64,000 nucleotides of DNA from Acidianus infernus (GTDB lineage Archaea > Thermoproteota > Thermoprotei_A > Sulfolobales > Sulfolobaceae): NCBI RefSeq assembly GCF_009729545.1, contig NZ_WFIY01000004.1, forward strand, positions 1,214,001 through 1,278,000, in the 5' to 3' direction. Shown piece after piece: positions 26,296 to 34,907 of this stretch (its first letter is position 1; each line of letters starts with the position of its first letter). Both the position numbers and the translations under genes were made by a program. The notes beneath the pieces were generated by a model. It was not told the origin of the DNA and searched no databases. It saw only the letters and a list, made by a program, of their open reading frames with translations.

Positions 26296-26487
26296 TTAAA
26301 GGGCGAGGCTTGTCGTTCGTTTTGTCACAGATATAACGTTCTGAAATGCGAAAAAGCATTTATCATCTTTCTTAAACACTTTAAGCAAAACAGGATGAAG
26401 GATCAACTCTAAGTTTTCCTCATCAGTTTCTATCTTGTACTTTCCTTCTTGAATTTCTTGTAATATATGGTTTAGGACTTCACTCAT
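26296..26487 (-). pseudogene. Small protein truncated by an IS200/IS605 left end
   Basis: 63 codons. MSEVLNHILQEIQEGKYKIE and VLLKVFKKDDKCFFAFQN appear genuine; the last residues (KRTTSLAL) are translated from IS200/IS605 left-end sequence (minus strand AAAACGAACGACAAGCCTCG, inserted after TGAC), so the natural C-terminus is lost. It overlaps the upstream gene (26480) by 8 bases, forming a small unit. Family unknown. Confidence 0.5.
26297..26323 (-). mobile_element. IS200/IS605 left-end remnant
   Basis: On the minus strand, TGAC is followed by AAAACGAACGACAAGCCTCG and CCCTTTA, the left end shared with the copies at 4150, 15826 and 25273. No right end follows at this locus. Confidence 0.6.
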
Positions 26488-26746
26488 TTTTAATTCCCTT
26501 TACACCTTCCTTTAGATCTTTATCCAATGGCTCTATCGAAATATAAGATATTCTACCGTTCTCGTCGACTCCAATAGTGACAAAAGCCTCACCTTCAAAA
26601 CTTTTCTTAACATCCCTCTTAAATTCGACTATAAGATTCCCAAATTCTTCATCTACTAGAATCTGGAAAATAGTGTTAGGGAAGGATAAGGGCTGGAAAT
26701 TCGTAGAAATATAAAGTCCAGATATGCTAAATCCCCACTCCTCCAT
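26480..26746 (-). CDS. Small hypothetical protein
   Basis: 88 residues with strand-rich pattern IFQILVDEEFGNLIVEFKRD, FVTIGVDENGRISYISIEPL and a charged end. A TATA-like TTTAAAATATATA lies about 15-25 bases upstream of ATG 26746, supporting leaderless transcription. It overlaps the truncated gene at 26296. No family recognised; a small two-gene unit such as an antitoxin-like pair is possible but unsupported by motifs. Confidence 0.45.
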   Translation of the reverse strand: MEEWGFSISGLYISTNFQPLSFPNTIFQILVDEEFGNLIVEFKRDVKKSFEGEAFVTIGVDENGRISYISIEPLDKDLKEGVKGIKNE

Positions 26747-26789
26747 GATTCCTACATATATATTTTAAATATTAATTTGTTTTGAGCGT

Positions 26790-26856
26790 GGGCTCTCTCG
26801 ACTACCCTTCAAACCCGAATCGATGAGGAGAGCCCTCGCTGACGAGGGGAAGTCAG
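26790..26856 (+). mobile_element. IS200/IS605-type right-end remnant
   Basis: GGGCTCTCTC (26790-26799) pairs with GAGGAGAGCCC (26825-26835) as a hairpin arm, and the end AATCGATGAGGAGAGCCC, then GAGGGGAAGTCAG (26844-26856), resembles the right end at 6490 in reverse. It marks the left boundary of the hydrogenase island. Confidence 0.45.
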
Positions 26857-26910
26857 ATAAGACTAGCACTCACTCTAAAGTTTTTATATTTCCCTATTGT
26901 AAAGAGTTTT

Positions 26911-27762
26911 ATGAAGAGACTCTCAGAATTAAAAATAACGATATTAAGTGATAATTTCGTCTCGACTATAATTCCTCCATTAATTGGTGAATGGGGATTT
27001 TCTGCACTAATAGAAGCTGACGGTACTAAAATACTTTATGACGTAGGCAACTCTGGTTACCCGGTCCTTTACAACGCGGAGAAGCTAGGGATTGACTTAA
27101 GTAAAGTGGACTATATAGTTTTAAGCCACGGCCATAGTGACCACACTGGTGGTTTTAGTAATCCAAAACTAGTGAAGAAATTGGAAGGCAAAATAGTTAT
27201 CGCCCATCCCTCTGTCTTTGAGAAGAAATTGTTGAACTGGTCAGGGAAACTCGAGTACATAGGAATTCCCATGAGTTTAGATGAAATGGAGAAACACTTT
27301 CACGTAATCTTAACGTCCCAACCTTTGGAAATAACTGAAGGCGTAATTTTTAGTGGAGAGGTAAAGAGATACGGCTATGATGAATACACGTCAGGATTAT
27401 TTACTGCGAGGGATTCTTCAATTTCTGGAGATCATATGAAGGACGATGCAGCACTCTACATGAATACGGAAAAAGGGCTAGTCATTTTAACTGGTTGCGG
27501 CCATTCTGGAATCCTTAATATAATAAATCACGCTAAAGAAGTTACAAGTGAAAATGTTTATGCTGCCCTAGGAGGTTTTCATTTATTATCATCACCAAAA
27601 GATAAAGTGGTAAACGTATCGGAAGAATTGCTTAAACTTGGTAAGGTAGGCCCTGCACACTGTAGCGGAAACTTAATAAAGAGTTTAATAGCTGAGCACA
27701 AGGATAAGTTCCTTGATGCAGGTGTAGGTAAGGTAATAAAGTTTAGCGAGTCCTTACAATGA
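26911..27762 (+). CDS. Metallo-beta-lactamase-fold hydrolase (dihydropterin phosphate synthase-like)
   Basis: 283 residues. The MBL metal motif LSHGHSDHTGGF (residues about 71-82), earlier ADGTKILYDVGNSG, then LTGCGHSGILNII and the closing GPAHCSGN match the archaeal MBL group that includes 7,8-dihydropterin-6-methyl-4-(beta-D-ribofuranosyl)-aminobenzene-5'-phosphate synthase. True substrate unknown. TATA-like TTTTATATTT near 26881 is close to 26 bases before ATG 26911. The 3' end overlaps the convergent DUF364 gene by 20 bases. Confidence 0.8.
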   Translation: MKRLSELKITILSDNFVSTIIPPLIGEWGFSALIEADGTKILYDVGNSGYPVLYNAEKLGIDLSKVDYIVLSHGHSDHTGGFSNPKLVKKLEGKIVIAHPSVFEKKLLNWSGKLEYIGIPMSLDEMEKHFHVILTSQPLEITEGVIFSGEVKRYGYDEYTSGLFTARDSSISGDHMKDDAALYMNTEKGLVILTGCGHSGILNIINHAKEVTSENVYAALGGFHLLSSPKDKVVNVSEELLKLGKVGPAHCSGNLIKSLIAEHKDKFLDAGVGKVIKFSESLQ

Positions 27763-28498
27763 ACGAAACGTCTCCCTCTAGCTTACTTGGATCCACCATT
27801 CCACACCCTTGGCTTATTTTCTTTATAAAGGAATAAGGTTTGTTAACCTTAACTCCGGCTAGTACATCTACTCCAAAGTCGAACATTAAATCAAGCATTG
27901 GAGTACTGGGACCGAGTAAAATTACGTAAGCATTAGCCCTTTTGGATAGTTCTAAAAGCCTGTCTATTGACTTATTTATTATCGTGGTCGCAGTAATTAT
28001 CACTACTTGAGAGTCCTCTATTACAGTCTCTGCGGCTGTAGATGGAAGGATCCCTTGAGAAGGATCTATTAAGAACGGGTTTAGCTCTAAAACTATAAAT
28101 TCCTTTGCCACCTCCTTAAATTTTTGTAATCTAGGAAATTTACCTATCATCACTATTTTCTTTCCTTTACTAATTTCTAAGGCAACGTCTAGCCCATTAG
28201 CTTCGCCATTTCCTTTAGGTTCTATAACAGAGTTTATTGCAGCTAGACCTACGCTTGCTTCTAAGAGGTTCCACGACCTAAGATATTCGGCTAACTCTCC
28301 GACTCTCTTCTCTTCTAAGTGCCCGAAACCTTTAACATCTAAATCCTCGTTCCCTGTATTATAAGTCATTGAAACTCCACAATATTTGGAAAGTACACAA
28401 GTCCATGTTACGCCTACTGTAACGTTTTTAACGTCACTATCGTTTTCCTTAGCATACGAGATTAACGAATCTATAACTTTGCTTCCCATGAGAAACAC
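27743..28498 (-). CDS. DUF364 family (putative heavy-metal chelation), paralogue 3
   Basis: 251 residues. The N-terminal half contains VGVTWTCVLSKYCGVSMTYN with two cysteines, matching the DUF4213 part. The C-terminal half has VMIGKFPRLQKFKEVAKEF, VVIITATTIINKSIDRLLEL and VILLGPSTPMLDLMFDFGVD. It lies immediately before hypA in divergent orientation, so it may be co-regulated with nickel insertion genes. Function inferred from family annotation only. Confidence 0.75.
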   Translation of the reverse strand: MFLMGSKVIDSLISYAKENDSDVKNVTVGVTWTCVLSKYCGVSMTYNTGNEDLDVKGFGHLEEKRVGELAEYLRSWNLLEASVGLAAINSVIEPKGNGEANGLDVALEISKGKKIVMIGKFPRLQKFKEVAKEFIVLELNPFLIDPSQGILPSTAAETVIEDSQVVIITATTIINKSIDRLLELSKRANAYVILLGPSTPMLDLMFDFGVDVLAGVKVNKPYSFIKKISQGCGMVDPSKLEGDVSFIVRTR

Positions 28499-28676
28499 TA
28501 ATTAAGAAAGGATTTATGTTTTACTATAAATATTTTTTATTATAACTATTTATCTCTGTTAATAATGTTGCTTTGCGGGTTTCTTTAAATCAAAGCTTGC
28601 TTTTAACTCAACACTCGAATTTAAGAAAATTGATGAGCTTAACAACTAAACTATCCAACATAATGTTGCAATAATA

Positions 28677-28686
28677 TTTTATACTA
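28677..28686 (+). promoter_or_regulatory. TATA box of hypA
   Basis: TTTTATACTA at 28677-28686, centred 24 bases before the hypA ATG (28705). This implies a leaderless transcript beginning at or next to the start codon. Confidence 0.55.
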
Positions 28687-28704
28687 AATAAGAGTAAATA
28701 ACTT

Positions 28705-29151
28705 ATGCATGAATGGTCAGTTGCAGACGCCGTTATTAGAACAGTAATAGATTGGGCCGACGGAAAGAAGATTAAAGTTAAAAAAGTAGTTTTAGGCGTT
28801 CCTTCATTCTCTTTTCTTGATGTAGAAATTCTAAAAGAGGCTTTTGATATGATGAAAAAAGACTCAGTTTTAGATGAGGCAGAATTAGAAGTTAAGTTCA
28901 AGGATCCTAAGTTTAAGTGCAAAAACTGCGGCAAAGAGTTTTCTCTTAATGAAGTTAAGGATCAAATAGACAGCGTTAAGTCTGAATTCGGAGAAGAATA
29001 TCCTATGCATTTCATGCCTGCGTTAGCTCCTTCCTTCATAAAATGCCCTTATTGCGGTTCTCATGATATTATCCTTGAGTCACAAGATATGACAATTGAC
29101 GAAATTCAGGTGGAGGAAAATGGAACCGTTAAGACAGTTAGCCAAGGATAA
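28705..29151 (+). CDS. hypA: Hydrogenase nickel incorporation protein HypA
   Basis: 148 residues. The N-terminal MHEWSVADAV contains the nickel-binding His2 of HypA. The zinc ribbon is FKCKNCGKEFSL and IKCPYCGSHDI, separated by the long insert (residues about 83-112) known from archaeal HypA. It delivers Ni2+ to the large subunit together with HypB. It overlaps the next gene by 32 bases when that gene is started at 29120. Heads the unit hypA-hypB-hydrogenase A. Confidence 0.95.
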   Translation: MHEWSVADAVIRTVIDWADGKKIKVKKVVLGVPSFSFLDVEILKEAFDMMKKDSVLDEAELEVKFKDPKFKCKNCGKEFSLNEVKDQIDSVKSEFGEEYPMHFMPALAPSFIKCPYCGSHDIILESQDMTIDEIQVEENGTVKTVSQG

Positions 29152-29809
29152 ACTTGCCGGTAAAAAAGTATACGCTGTTATGAGCGCTAAAGGAGGAGTA
29201 GGTAAAAGCGTAATATCATCACTACTAGCTCTAACAATGGGAGGGACGACCTTAATAGATCTGGATATTCACACAATGGCAATACCAAAGCTCTTCGGGC
29301 TAGAAGGAAAGTTACATGAAGTTAGTAAGAATGGTATTGAGCCATTCGAAATTAAAACTACGAAAATAGTAAGTTTAAGCGGAATAGTAAAGGATAATTA
29401 CGTAATATTGCCTGGGGGTAACCAATCATCTATCATGGAGTCTTTAATAGCATATTCGCATATTGATACTAATACGGTAATTTTTGACCTACCACCAGGA
29501 CTAGGAGATGAGATTTTAGTATTAGAAAGAATAACAGATTTTACTCCTATAGTTGTCACTACTCCTTCAAAGATTTCGAAAAAGGTTGTAGATTACTTGA
29601 TGAGATATTTGAGAGAAAGAGGTAAAGAACCTAAAATCTTGGTAAACTTAGCCTACATGGACTGCGACGGAAAGGTTGTAAAACCTTTCGGCGAATATGA
29701 GGGTTTCGGACTTCCAATAGATCCTAGCATTGAAGAATACATTGGAAGAATCCAAGATTACGAAGGAGCTGTAAAAGAAAAGTTGAAAGAATTTATTCAA
29801 AGTTTATAA
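29120..29809 (+). CDS. hypB: MinD/Mrp-type ATPase, HypB functional analogue
   Basis: About 229 residues from ATG 29120, which is preceded by the strong ribosome site GGTGGAGG inside hypA. Walker A is SAKGGVGKS (about 22-30), followed by TLIDLDIHT, VIFDLPPGLGDE and a switch-like TTPSKIS. This is the deviant-Walker-A ATPase class that replaces GTPase HypB in Thermococcales and other archaea, where it binds HypA and drives Ni insertion. Cys and His near MDCDGKVV could bind metal. Linkage to hypA and a hydrogenase makes the role firm, although no typical HypB GTPase motifs exist. Confidence 0.8.
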   Translation: MEPLRQLAKDKLAGKKVYAVMSAKGGVGKSVISSLLALTMGGTTLIDLDIHTMAIPKLFGLEGKLHEVSKNGIEPFEIKTTKIVSLSGIVKDNYVILPGGNQSSIMESLIAYSHIDTNTVIFDLPPGLGDEILVLERITDFTPIVVTTPSKISKKVVDYLMRYLRERGKEPKILVNLAYMDCDGKVVKPFGEYEGFGLPIDPSIEEYIGRIQDYEGAVKEKLKEFIQSL

Positions 29810-29890
29810 ATTAAGATAATAATACCTTTGTTTCAATTTTTTGTTATAATTTATTATAACGATATTATCATACTTTATAGATATTAGTAA

Positions 29891-29900
29891 TCTTTATAAT
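29891..29900 (+). promoter_or_regulatory. TATA box of hydrogenase A small subunit
   Basis: TCTTTATAAT at 29891-29900, about 26 bases before ATG 29922. It favours this ATG over the upstream in-frame TTG at 29916. Confidence 0.5.
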
Positions 29901-29921
29901 AACGTAAGGAAATAATTGTGT

Positions 29922-30422
29922 ATGGACTATTGTTCTGCACTTAAAGAAGTATTAAAGCATAACATAGTTTGGATAGAAGCTCAATCCTGTTCTGGAGAGA
30001 CTGTAATGATACTAAGATCCGGATGTGAAGGTCTAGAAGAGCTCTTTTTCCATTCTTCTCCAGTAAAGTTTATCTCATTGGTTTGTGAAGAAAAGTCCGG
30101 AAGAGAAATCTTGGAAAAAATATTAGAAATGACCGATTATATTCTGGTAGTTGAAGGGGCTATTCCATCTAACGATTCCCTATGTACTTTCGGCGGTTAT
30201 TCTTGCACTCAAGTTATAAAGCTCTTAGCCGAGAGAGCAAATAGTATAATTGCAGTAGGATCTTGTGCAGTAAATGGTGGAATACTTAGGGAGGCTGGAA
30301 GTAAAGGAGTAAGAGAAATAATTAATAGCAAGAAAGTTTTAGAAGTTCCAGGGTGTCCCGCATCTCCACAAATGATAGTCGCAATGATTTATTCTGCACT
30401 AGGTGAAAATCATGGATCTTGA
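29922..30422 (+). CDS. [NiFe]-hydrogenase small subunit A, minimal one-cluster type
   Basis: 166 residues, roughly half of a normal small subunit. It keeps the flavodoxin-like domain for the proximal [4Fe-4S] cluster: IEAQSCSGET (Cys23; the usual second Cys of CxGC is Glu26), VEGAIP, IIAVGSCAVNGG (Cys115) and EVPGCPASP (Cys145). The domain carrying medial and distal clusters is absent. No Tat signal, so cytoplasmic. Additional cysteines (35, 55, 88, 95) may complete a cluster. It must pass electrons to an unidentified partner. Overlaps the large subunit gene by 11 bases. Confidence 0.85.
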   Translation: MDYCSALKEVLKHNIVWIEAQSCSGETVMILRSGCEGLEELFFHSSPVKFISLVCEEKSGREILEKILEMTDYILVVEGAIPSNDSLCTFGGYSCTQVIKLLAERANSIIAVGSCAVNGGILREAGSKGVREIINSKKVLEVPGCPASPQMIVAMIYSALGENHGS

Positions 30423-31944
30423 TCTAGATCCGATAAGCAGAATTGAAGGACATTTAGGAGTTCACGTGAAAGTGGACAATGGAGAATATGTCGATGCAAA
30501 AGTAGGAGTATCTATGTATAGGGGATTCGAAAATCTGCTCAAAGGAAAAGACCTTCACTTAGCGCCCAATATTGCGGGAAAAATCTGCGGGGTTTGCGGG
30601 GCAACCCATGTTCTTGTTTCCACTGAAGCTATAGAAATGGCTTCTGGCATCTATCCTTCACCTGAGGCTATAAAATATAGGAACCTTGCATATTCGTTAG
30701 CCGATTTAATGTATAATAATATAACAGTAGCGTTTTTGTTTCAAGCTATTGATTACTCTACAGAAATTGTTAGCAAATACACTCCGAATGTTTATGAGAG
30801 AGCTAAGAATACTAGTTGCGAATTTAAGGATGTTCACGGATATCCTAAGATTTCGTCTATACTAGATAATTTATATTTCGGTAAGGAAATATACAGATCT
30901 GCTTTTCGTCTTCAGACAGCATTTAGGGATTTGGCCACGGCTATATGGTTAAGATATCCTCAGCCTCTCAGCCTTAAGCCTGGATCCATAACAATTAGAG
31001 ATCCGTCAATAGTAGAAAAAGTTAAGAAATTCATGAAAGAAGATAAGGAAATCGAAAAATTGTTTTATATAATGGCAGATTTAAGAGAATTCTTTACGGA
31101 GTATAAGAAAATAGAAGACGATTACGTCACTTACGGACTTTTAGAAAGTGATGATTATGACGCTGATTATGAAAGCATGGACATGTGGGGAGCTAAAAGG
31201 GAATTTCCTCCTGCTCTAATAATTAATGGAGAGCTAGTTGAAGACAGACTTTCTAAGATTTTACTAGGAGTTAGGGTTTATGTAGATAACACTCCTTATG
31301 ACGACTGGAATAAAGAATACGAAAAAGATGAACTTGGAAACGAAATAGATAAGAGACATCCTTGGAATAAAGAAACGCGCCTTAAGGATAAAATTATAAT
31401 AAATAACTTCGTACCTACTGTGAAGCAATATTATAAAGGCAAAGAATATATGCCCACAACTGGAGACATAGCGAGGCTTTATGCATATAGGCTAAAGAAG
31501 GGTAAAATAAGGGCTTTAGGCTACGAATGGGAGCCCAGGGGTAATACAGTAATGGAAAGGACTTTTGCGAGAGTATTTACAGTAGCATATCTGAAGGAGT
31601 ATTTACAACAAATAGAAGTAAACAATTCGGACCTTAATCCAAGAAAAGGCAAGAAGGGGTATAAATTTGCGGTTGGCGCACATGATGCACCTAGAGGGGC
31701 TAATGCACATTGGTTGGTCTCGGAAGGAAATAAAATATTGAGATATCAAATAATAACGCCAAGTGATAGAAATTTCAGCCCAAATAGGGGACCAGTAGAG
31801 AGGTCGATAATAGGTCAAAAAGTTACCGAAATAGAGATTTCTGGACTCGATGCGCTGAGAATTATAAGGAGCTTTGACCCATGCTCTGCATGTGCAGTTC
31901 ATTTAGAACATAAAAATAATAGTATAATAAAACTTATAGTTTGA
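30412..31944 (+). CDS. [NiFe]-hydrogenase large subunit A
   Basis: About 510 residues from ATG 30412 (MDLDLDPISRIEGHLGV). L1 active-site motif: KICGVCGATH (Arg of RxCGxC is Lys). Internal GAHDAPRGANAHW with the conserved Arg near the cyanides. L2 motif: FDPCSACAVHLEHKN, with four canonical Cys overall and a C-terminal extension of about 14 residues for endopeptidase cleavage. Residues about 220-340 form an insert rich in charged residues. It partners the one-cluster small subunit. An in-frame GTG at 30403 is an alternative start. The group within [NiFe] enzymes cannot be assigned by eye. Confidence 0.95.
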   Translation: MDLDLDPISRIEGHLGVHVKVDNGEYVDAKVGVSMYRGFENLLKGKDLHLAPNIAGKICGVCGATHVLVSTEAIEMASGIYPSPEAIKYRNLAYSLADLMYNNITVAFLFQAIDYSTEIVSKYTPNVYERAKNTSCEFKDVHGYPKISSILDNLYFGKEIYRSAFRLQTAFRDLATAIWLRYPQPLSLKPGSITIRDPSIVEKVKKFMKEDKEIEKLFYIMADLREFFTEYKKIEDDYVTYGLLESDDYDADYESMDMWGAKREFPPALIINGELVEDRLSKILLGVRVYVDNTPYDDWNKEYEKDELGNEIDKRHPWNKETRLKDKIIINNFVPTVKQYYKGKEYMPTTGDIARLYAYRLKKGKIRALGYEWEPRGNTVMERTFARVFTVAYLKEYLQQIEVNNSDLNPRKGKKGYKFAVGAHDAPRGANAHWLVSEGNKILRYQIITPSDRNFSPNRGPVERSIIGQKVTEIEISGLDALRIIRSFDPCSACAVHLEHKNNSIIKLIV

Positions 31945-32467
31945 AACTTTCTTCAAGAACTTTTAGTAATTCTTTCAGATCATTTATAATTCTTGATATG
32001 CTAAAATAGTTCTCGTCCCTTTTTATTATTTTGACTGTGGTATCAATTTGCACAATACAAAACCTTCTTTGGTTCATGTTAAGATTCTTTGTGTTAGCTA
32101 TTATTAAACCAGTGAGCATAACATTACCTACTAATGGGAGAACTGACGGCGTTTTTATTAATTCCTTAGTTTTAGCTTTAATTTCAGCATTTATTTGATA
32201 AGCCCATATTACCTCGTTTAACCTCACCTTAAGAGATAACCATCTCAAATATCTATCGTGCAAAATTTGAGACTTATCACTATTAAGTGAAGAAAAAGTT
32301 AAGGATTTTACGAAGTTCTCATTTCTTTCGTCCTTATCTACGAATACATTTACTCCATCATAGTTAAAATTCTCAGAATCAGTGGAGAAGAAATCCTTTA
32401 TAAAGCTTAAAGGTAGAGGCTTAGAAAAAATTATAGAATTACTTAGATTTTCTATTTCCAAGTCCAT
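31934..32467 (-). CDS. Hydrogenase-operon hypothetical protein
   Basis: 177 residues, no membrane span, mostly alpha with LSLKVRLNEVIWAYQINAEI and LPLVGNVMLTGLIIANTKNL. It is the last gene of the hynS-hynL-isp1-isp2 operon and overlaps the preceding small gene by 29 bases. It runs to within 11 bases of the end of the convergent large subunit A gene. No family recognised; position suggests assembly or maturation of hydrogenase B. Confidence 0.55.
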   Translation of the reverse strand: MDLEIENLSNSIIFSKPLPLSFIKDFFSTDSENFNYDGVNVFVDKDERNENFVKSLTFSSLNSDKSQILHDRYLRWLSLKVRLNEVIWAYQINAEIKAKTKELIKTPSVLPLVGNVMLTGLIIANTKNLNMNQRRFCIVQIDTTVKIIKRDENYFSISRIINDLKELLKVLEESFKL

Positions 32468-32768
32468 CGCCTTTGAAACGTTCAGCTATTTTCCATAACA
32501 CTTCTACTGGATCTTCTATGTTTATTGGAGACATATTAGAGGATATTGCGGCTGCTCTTCTCCTTTCATCTATAGGCTCTTTAGATTCCTTTATTTCAAT
32601 GTCTTCAATTCCTAGTTCTCTAATCATTTTCTTAAGCTCTTCAACGCCGTTCCGTTGAGGATATCTTACTGGCATAATAAGCCTCAAAATTTCTGGATCT
32701 AATGCCAAATCTTTCTCTATCTCATCAAATATTTCCTTAAAAAAATATTTCCTTAATATCCAACTCAT
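32439..32768 (-). CDS. Hydrogenase-operon small protein
   Basis: 109 residues, charged and helical (FFKEIFDEIEKDLALDPEIL, then ELKKMIRELGIEDIEIKE). The middle is a Lys/Arg/Glu-rich segment DERRRAAAISSNMSP. It overlaps isp2 by 4 bases and the next gene by 29 bases, so it belongs to the operon of hydrogenase B. No cysteine and no recognised family. Possibly a chaperone or assembly factor. Confidence 0.55.
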   Translation of the reverse strand: MSWILRKYFFKEIFDEIEKDLALDPEILRLIMPVRYPQRNGVEELKKMIRELGIEDIEIKESKEPIDERRRAAAISSNMSPINIEDPVEVLWKIAERFKGDGLGNRKSK

Positions 32769-34039
32769 GACTTTATCGCCTTAGCTAGAATTTCTGTATA
32801 ATAGTAAACTTTGGAAATTCCTTGATTTTCCTTTACTGCATTCTCTAGTGACAACTTACAATTAGGGTCTAAAGTTACAACCGCCTTAGCCAAATTACCT
32901 AATTGACCTGCGACGTATGCCCTCATTTTGCTGACTATTTCTTTCTTCTCATTGATTAACTCTAGATGGTGCCCACAAGTGAATAGCGAATATGAAGAAG
33001 GCTTTTGTTTAGGTTCCTTAAATTTAGGTATGATAGCTTTTAACACCTCTCTTGGCGGTTTTTCAACTCCTCCTAATCTGCTCAGAAATTCGGAATCATG
33101 AACTGTAATATCATCATTTATATCAGCTTTATCAAGCTTAACGTTTCCTTTCACCATGTTGTTGTAAACAGTCTCAGTTAGGTGCTCGACAATTATTTCT
33201 GGCTTATAATGGAGGCTCTTGGGTCCTTGCCATCTTAGGAAGAACAGTGCTGCCCCGTCGCTCGTAAGTATTTTCTTCACATTAAGCCTCTTCGCCTCCT
33301 CATAAATTTTGGTAAATTGGGCTCTGGCGGTCTCGAAATCTCCTGCAAAATATGAATAATATCCTACATCGCTTATTTCGCTACTTACAGTTAACTTACT
33401 CCTTAAGCCTTGTGCTATACTTCCTATTTGAGATAAGATATTGATATCTTGAGCTTCCAATGCACTTGGTACATATAGTATTTCAGCGTCTTTTTGATCC
33501 ACGCTTAATCCAGCAGACTTTGCATTATTTTCCCACTCCGTTTTGTCCATTCCCATAGCATTACCAATTTTCTTAGTATTCTCGGCCCATTTCTCGACAT
33601 CTGGAATGTTCATTCCAGTATAATGGAGTATCCTCCTCATTAGCAGTGCAGTGTACCAATTTGGTATCTCTAAAGGTGAAACGTCCGTGCAAGCACCGCA
33701 TGCAGTACAATTATATGCTGACTCTCTCCATGACAAATATTCCTTTTTCTTTAGTCTCCTTAATCTTAATACTCTGGCTACAATACCGTACCCGGTGTAG
33801 TACATTGAAAATAACTTGTTTATCTCATAAGTTCTCCAAGCTGGGATATCTGTAGCTTCTTTAGTAACCAGCCAAAACGGGCAGGCGTATCTACAAACAC
33901 CACATCTCATACACTCTTGTAAACCCCATACATCGTATGGAGTCATCTCATCTAAAGTTCTGGAAACTATTTGCCTGCTTATTTTTACTTTTCCTCCTTC
34001 CACTTTAAATCCCCCGCATTCACTCTTTCTTTCTGCCAT
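32765..34039 (-). CDS. isp2: Isp2, HdrD-like iron-sulfur protein of the membrane hydrogenase
   Basis: 424 residues. The first cluster motif is CMRCGVCRYACPF (residues about 43-55). The second, CTACGACTDVSP, has Ser where the fourth Cys (CxxCxxCxxxCP) is expected. The C-terminal half has HdrD/GlpC-type CCG-related sequence (LFTCGHHLELI), degenerate compared with true Cx31-39CCGxxC. Isp2 with the b-type cytochrome Isp1 links hydrogenase to the quinone pool in Acidianus-type and some bacterial systems. Overlaps isp1 by 20 bases. Confidence 0.85.
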   Translation of the reverse strand: MAERKSECGGFKVEGGKVKISRQIVSRTLDEMTPYDVWGLQECMRCGVCRYACPFWLVTKEATDIPAWRTYEINKLFSMYYTGYGIVARVLRLRRLKKKEYLSWRESAYNCTACGACTDVSPLEIPNWYTALLMRRILHYTGMNIPDVEKWAENTKKIGNAMGMDKTEWENNAKSAGLSVDQKDAEILYVPSALEAQDINILSQIGSIAQGLRSKLTVSSEISDVGYYSYFAGDFETARAQFTKIYEEAKRLNVKKILTSDGAALFFLRWQGPKSLHYKPEIIVEHLTETVYNNMVKGNVKLDKADINDDITVHDSEFLSRLGGVEKPPREVLKAIIPKFKEPKQKPSSYSLFTCGHHLELINEKKEIVSKMRAYVAGQLGNLAKAVVTLDPNCKLSLENAVKENQGISKVYYYTEILAKAIKS

Positions 34040-34907
34040 ATGAGTAGCCTCTAAATCCTTTGCCTAAGTAATATCCGAACATGTGCCAACCTTTGCTGAA
34101 GGGAACATATCCTATGAATGCGCCCACTAGTGCAATATGAAGACCATACCAATTCGCCTGATTTGGAATCCCTAAGTAAGGTATAGGTATGTCATACATT
34201 GCCGCAAGTCCTGTGACAACTATTGCTAATAATAATATAAGGAATATATAGTCTCCAGAAGAACTTAATCTCTTATGTCCAGTTACATCTTCAATTATCC
34301 TTGTAACTAGGTAACCGGTTATTCCTGCTAATGCTAATAGCCCCATCATCGTTCCATTTACTAGCACTGCGAGAAATCCCCAAGGATCAAATGTAGAAGT
34401 TGAAACTTCTGCAGAATTCCACGCACCTAACGGATTTAATATCCCGCCGTGAGAATAGGAATTACTACCCAATAATCCCATTTGATAAGCTGAAGTGAAT
34501 TGCTCTGGTGTCGAAATCTTGAAGAGAAACCATAAGGGATTAGGTATGCCTAGTATTGTACCAAATATATAATTCCATGCTATGATGTGTATACCAACAA
34601 TTATAATCACACCTAGCATGAAGATGTGCCAAAATATTGTCTCTACAATTAGGAACGGATCTCTTCTTGCCGCGCTTCTAAATGGAGTAGGTATTGCAGT
34701 TATTGCTTCTTTGAATTCACTACCGAATCCAGAAACTGCATAGGATGGGAATCTCCTACCTAAAAAATACCTTGAAATCCTATATATTGCTCCAAACACA
34801 AAAAATAAAAGGCCTAATGGGAATACTACGTTTAGTCCCCACCAGTACAGAGCGTCAGAAGAATAAGACGCGCCTATAGCATAAACCACTGGTAACACGT
34901 TTATCAC
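34020..34907 (-). CDS. isp1: Isp1, NarI-like membrane cytochrome b subunit
   Basis: 295 residues with about six membrane spans. Histidines suited to heme coordination occur in FWHIFMLGVIIIVGIHIIAW (His pairs near residue 93 and 105) and in the late GLHIALVGAFIGYVPFSKGW. The basic cytoplasmic loop SRYFLGRRFPSYAVSG follows the first helix. It resembles NarI/HdrE and carries electrons from the exported hydrogenase through heme b to quinone or Isp2. Overlaps hynL by 4 bases. Confidence 0.85.
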   Translation of the reverse strand: MINVLPVVYAIGASYSSDALYWWGLNVVFPLGLLFFVFGAIYRISRYFLGRRFPSYAVSGFGSEFKEAITAIPTPFRSAARRDPFLIVETIFWHIFMLGVIIIVGIHIIAWNYIFGTILGIPNPLWFLFKISTPEQFTSAYQMGLLGSNSYSHGGILNPLGAWNSAEVSTSTFDPWGFLAVLVNGTMMGLLALAGITGYLVTRIIEDVTGHKRLSSSGDYIFLILLLAIVVTGLAAMYDIPIPYLGIPNQANWYGLHIALVGAFIGYVPFSKGWHMFGYYLGKGFRGYSYGRKKE

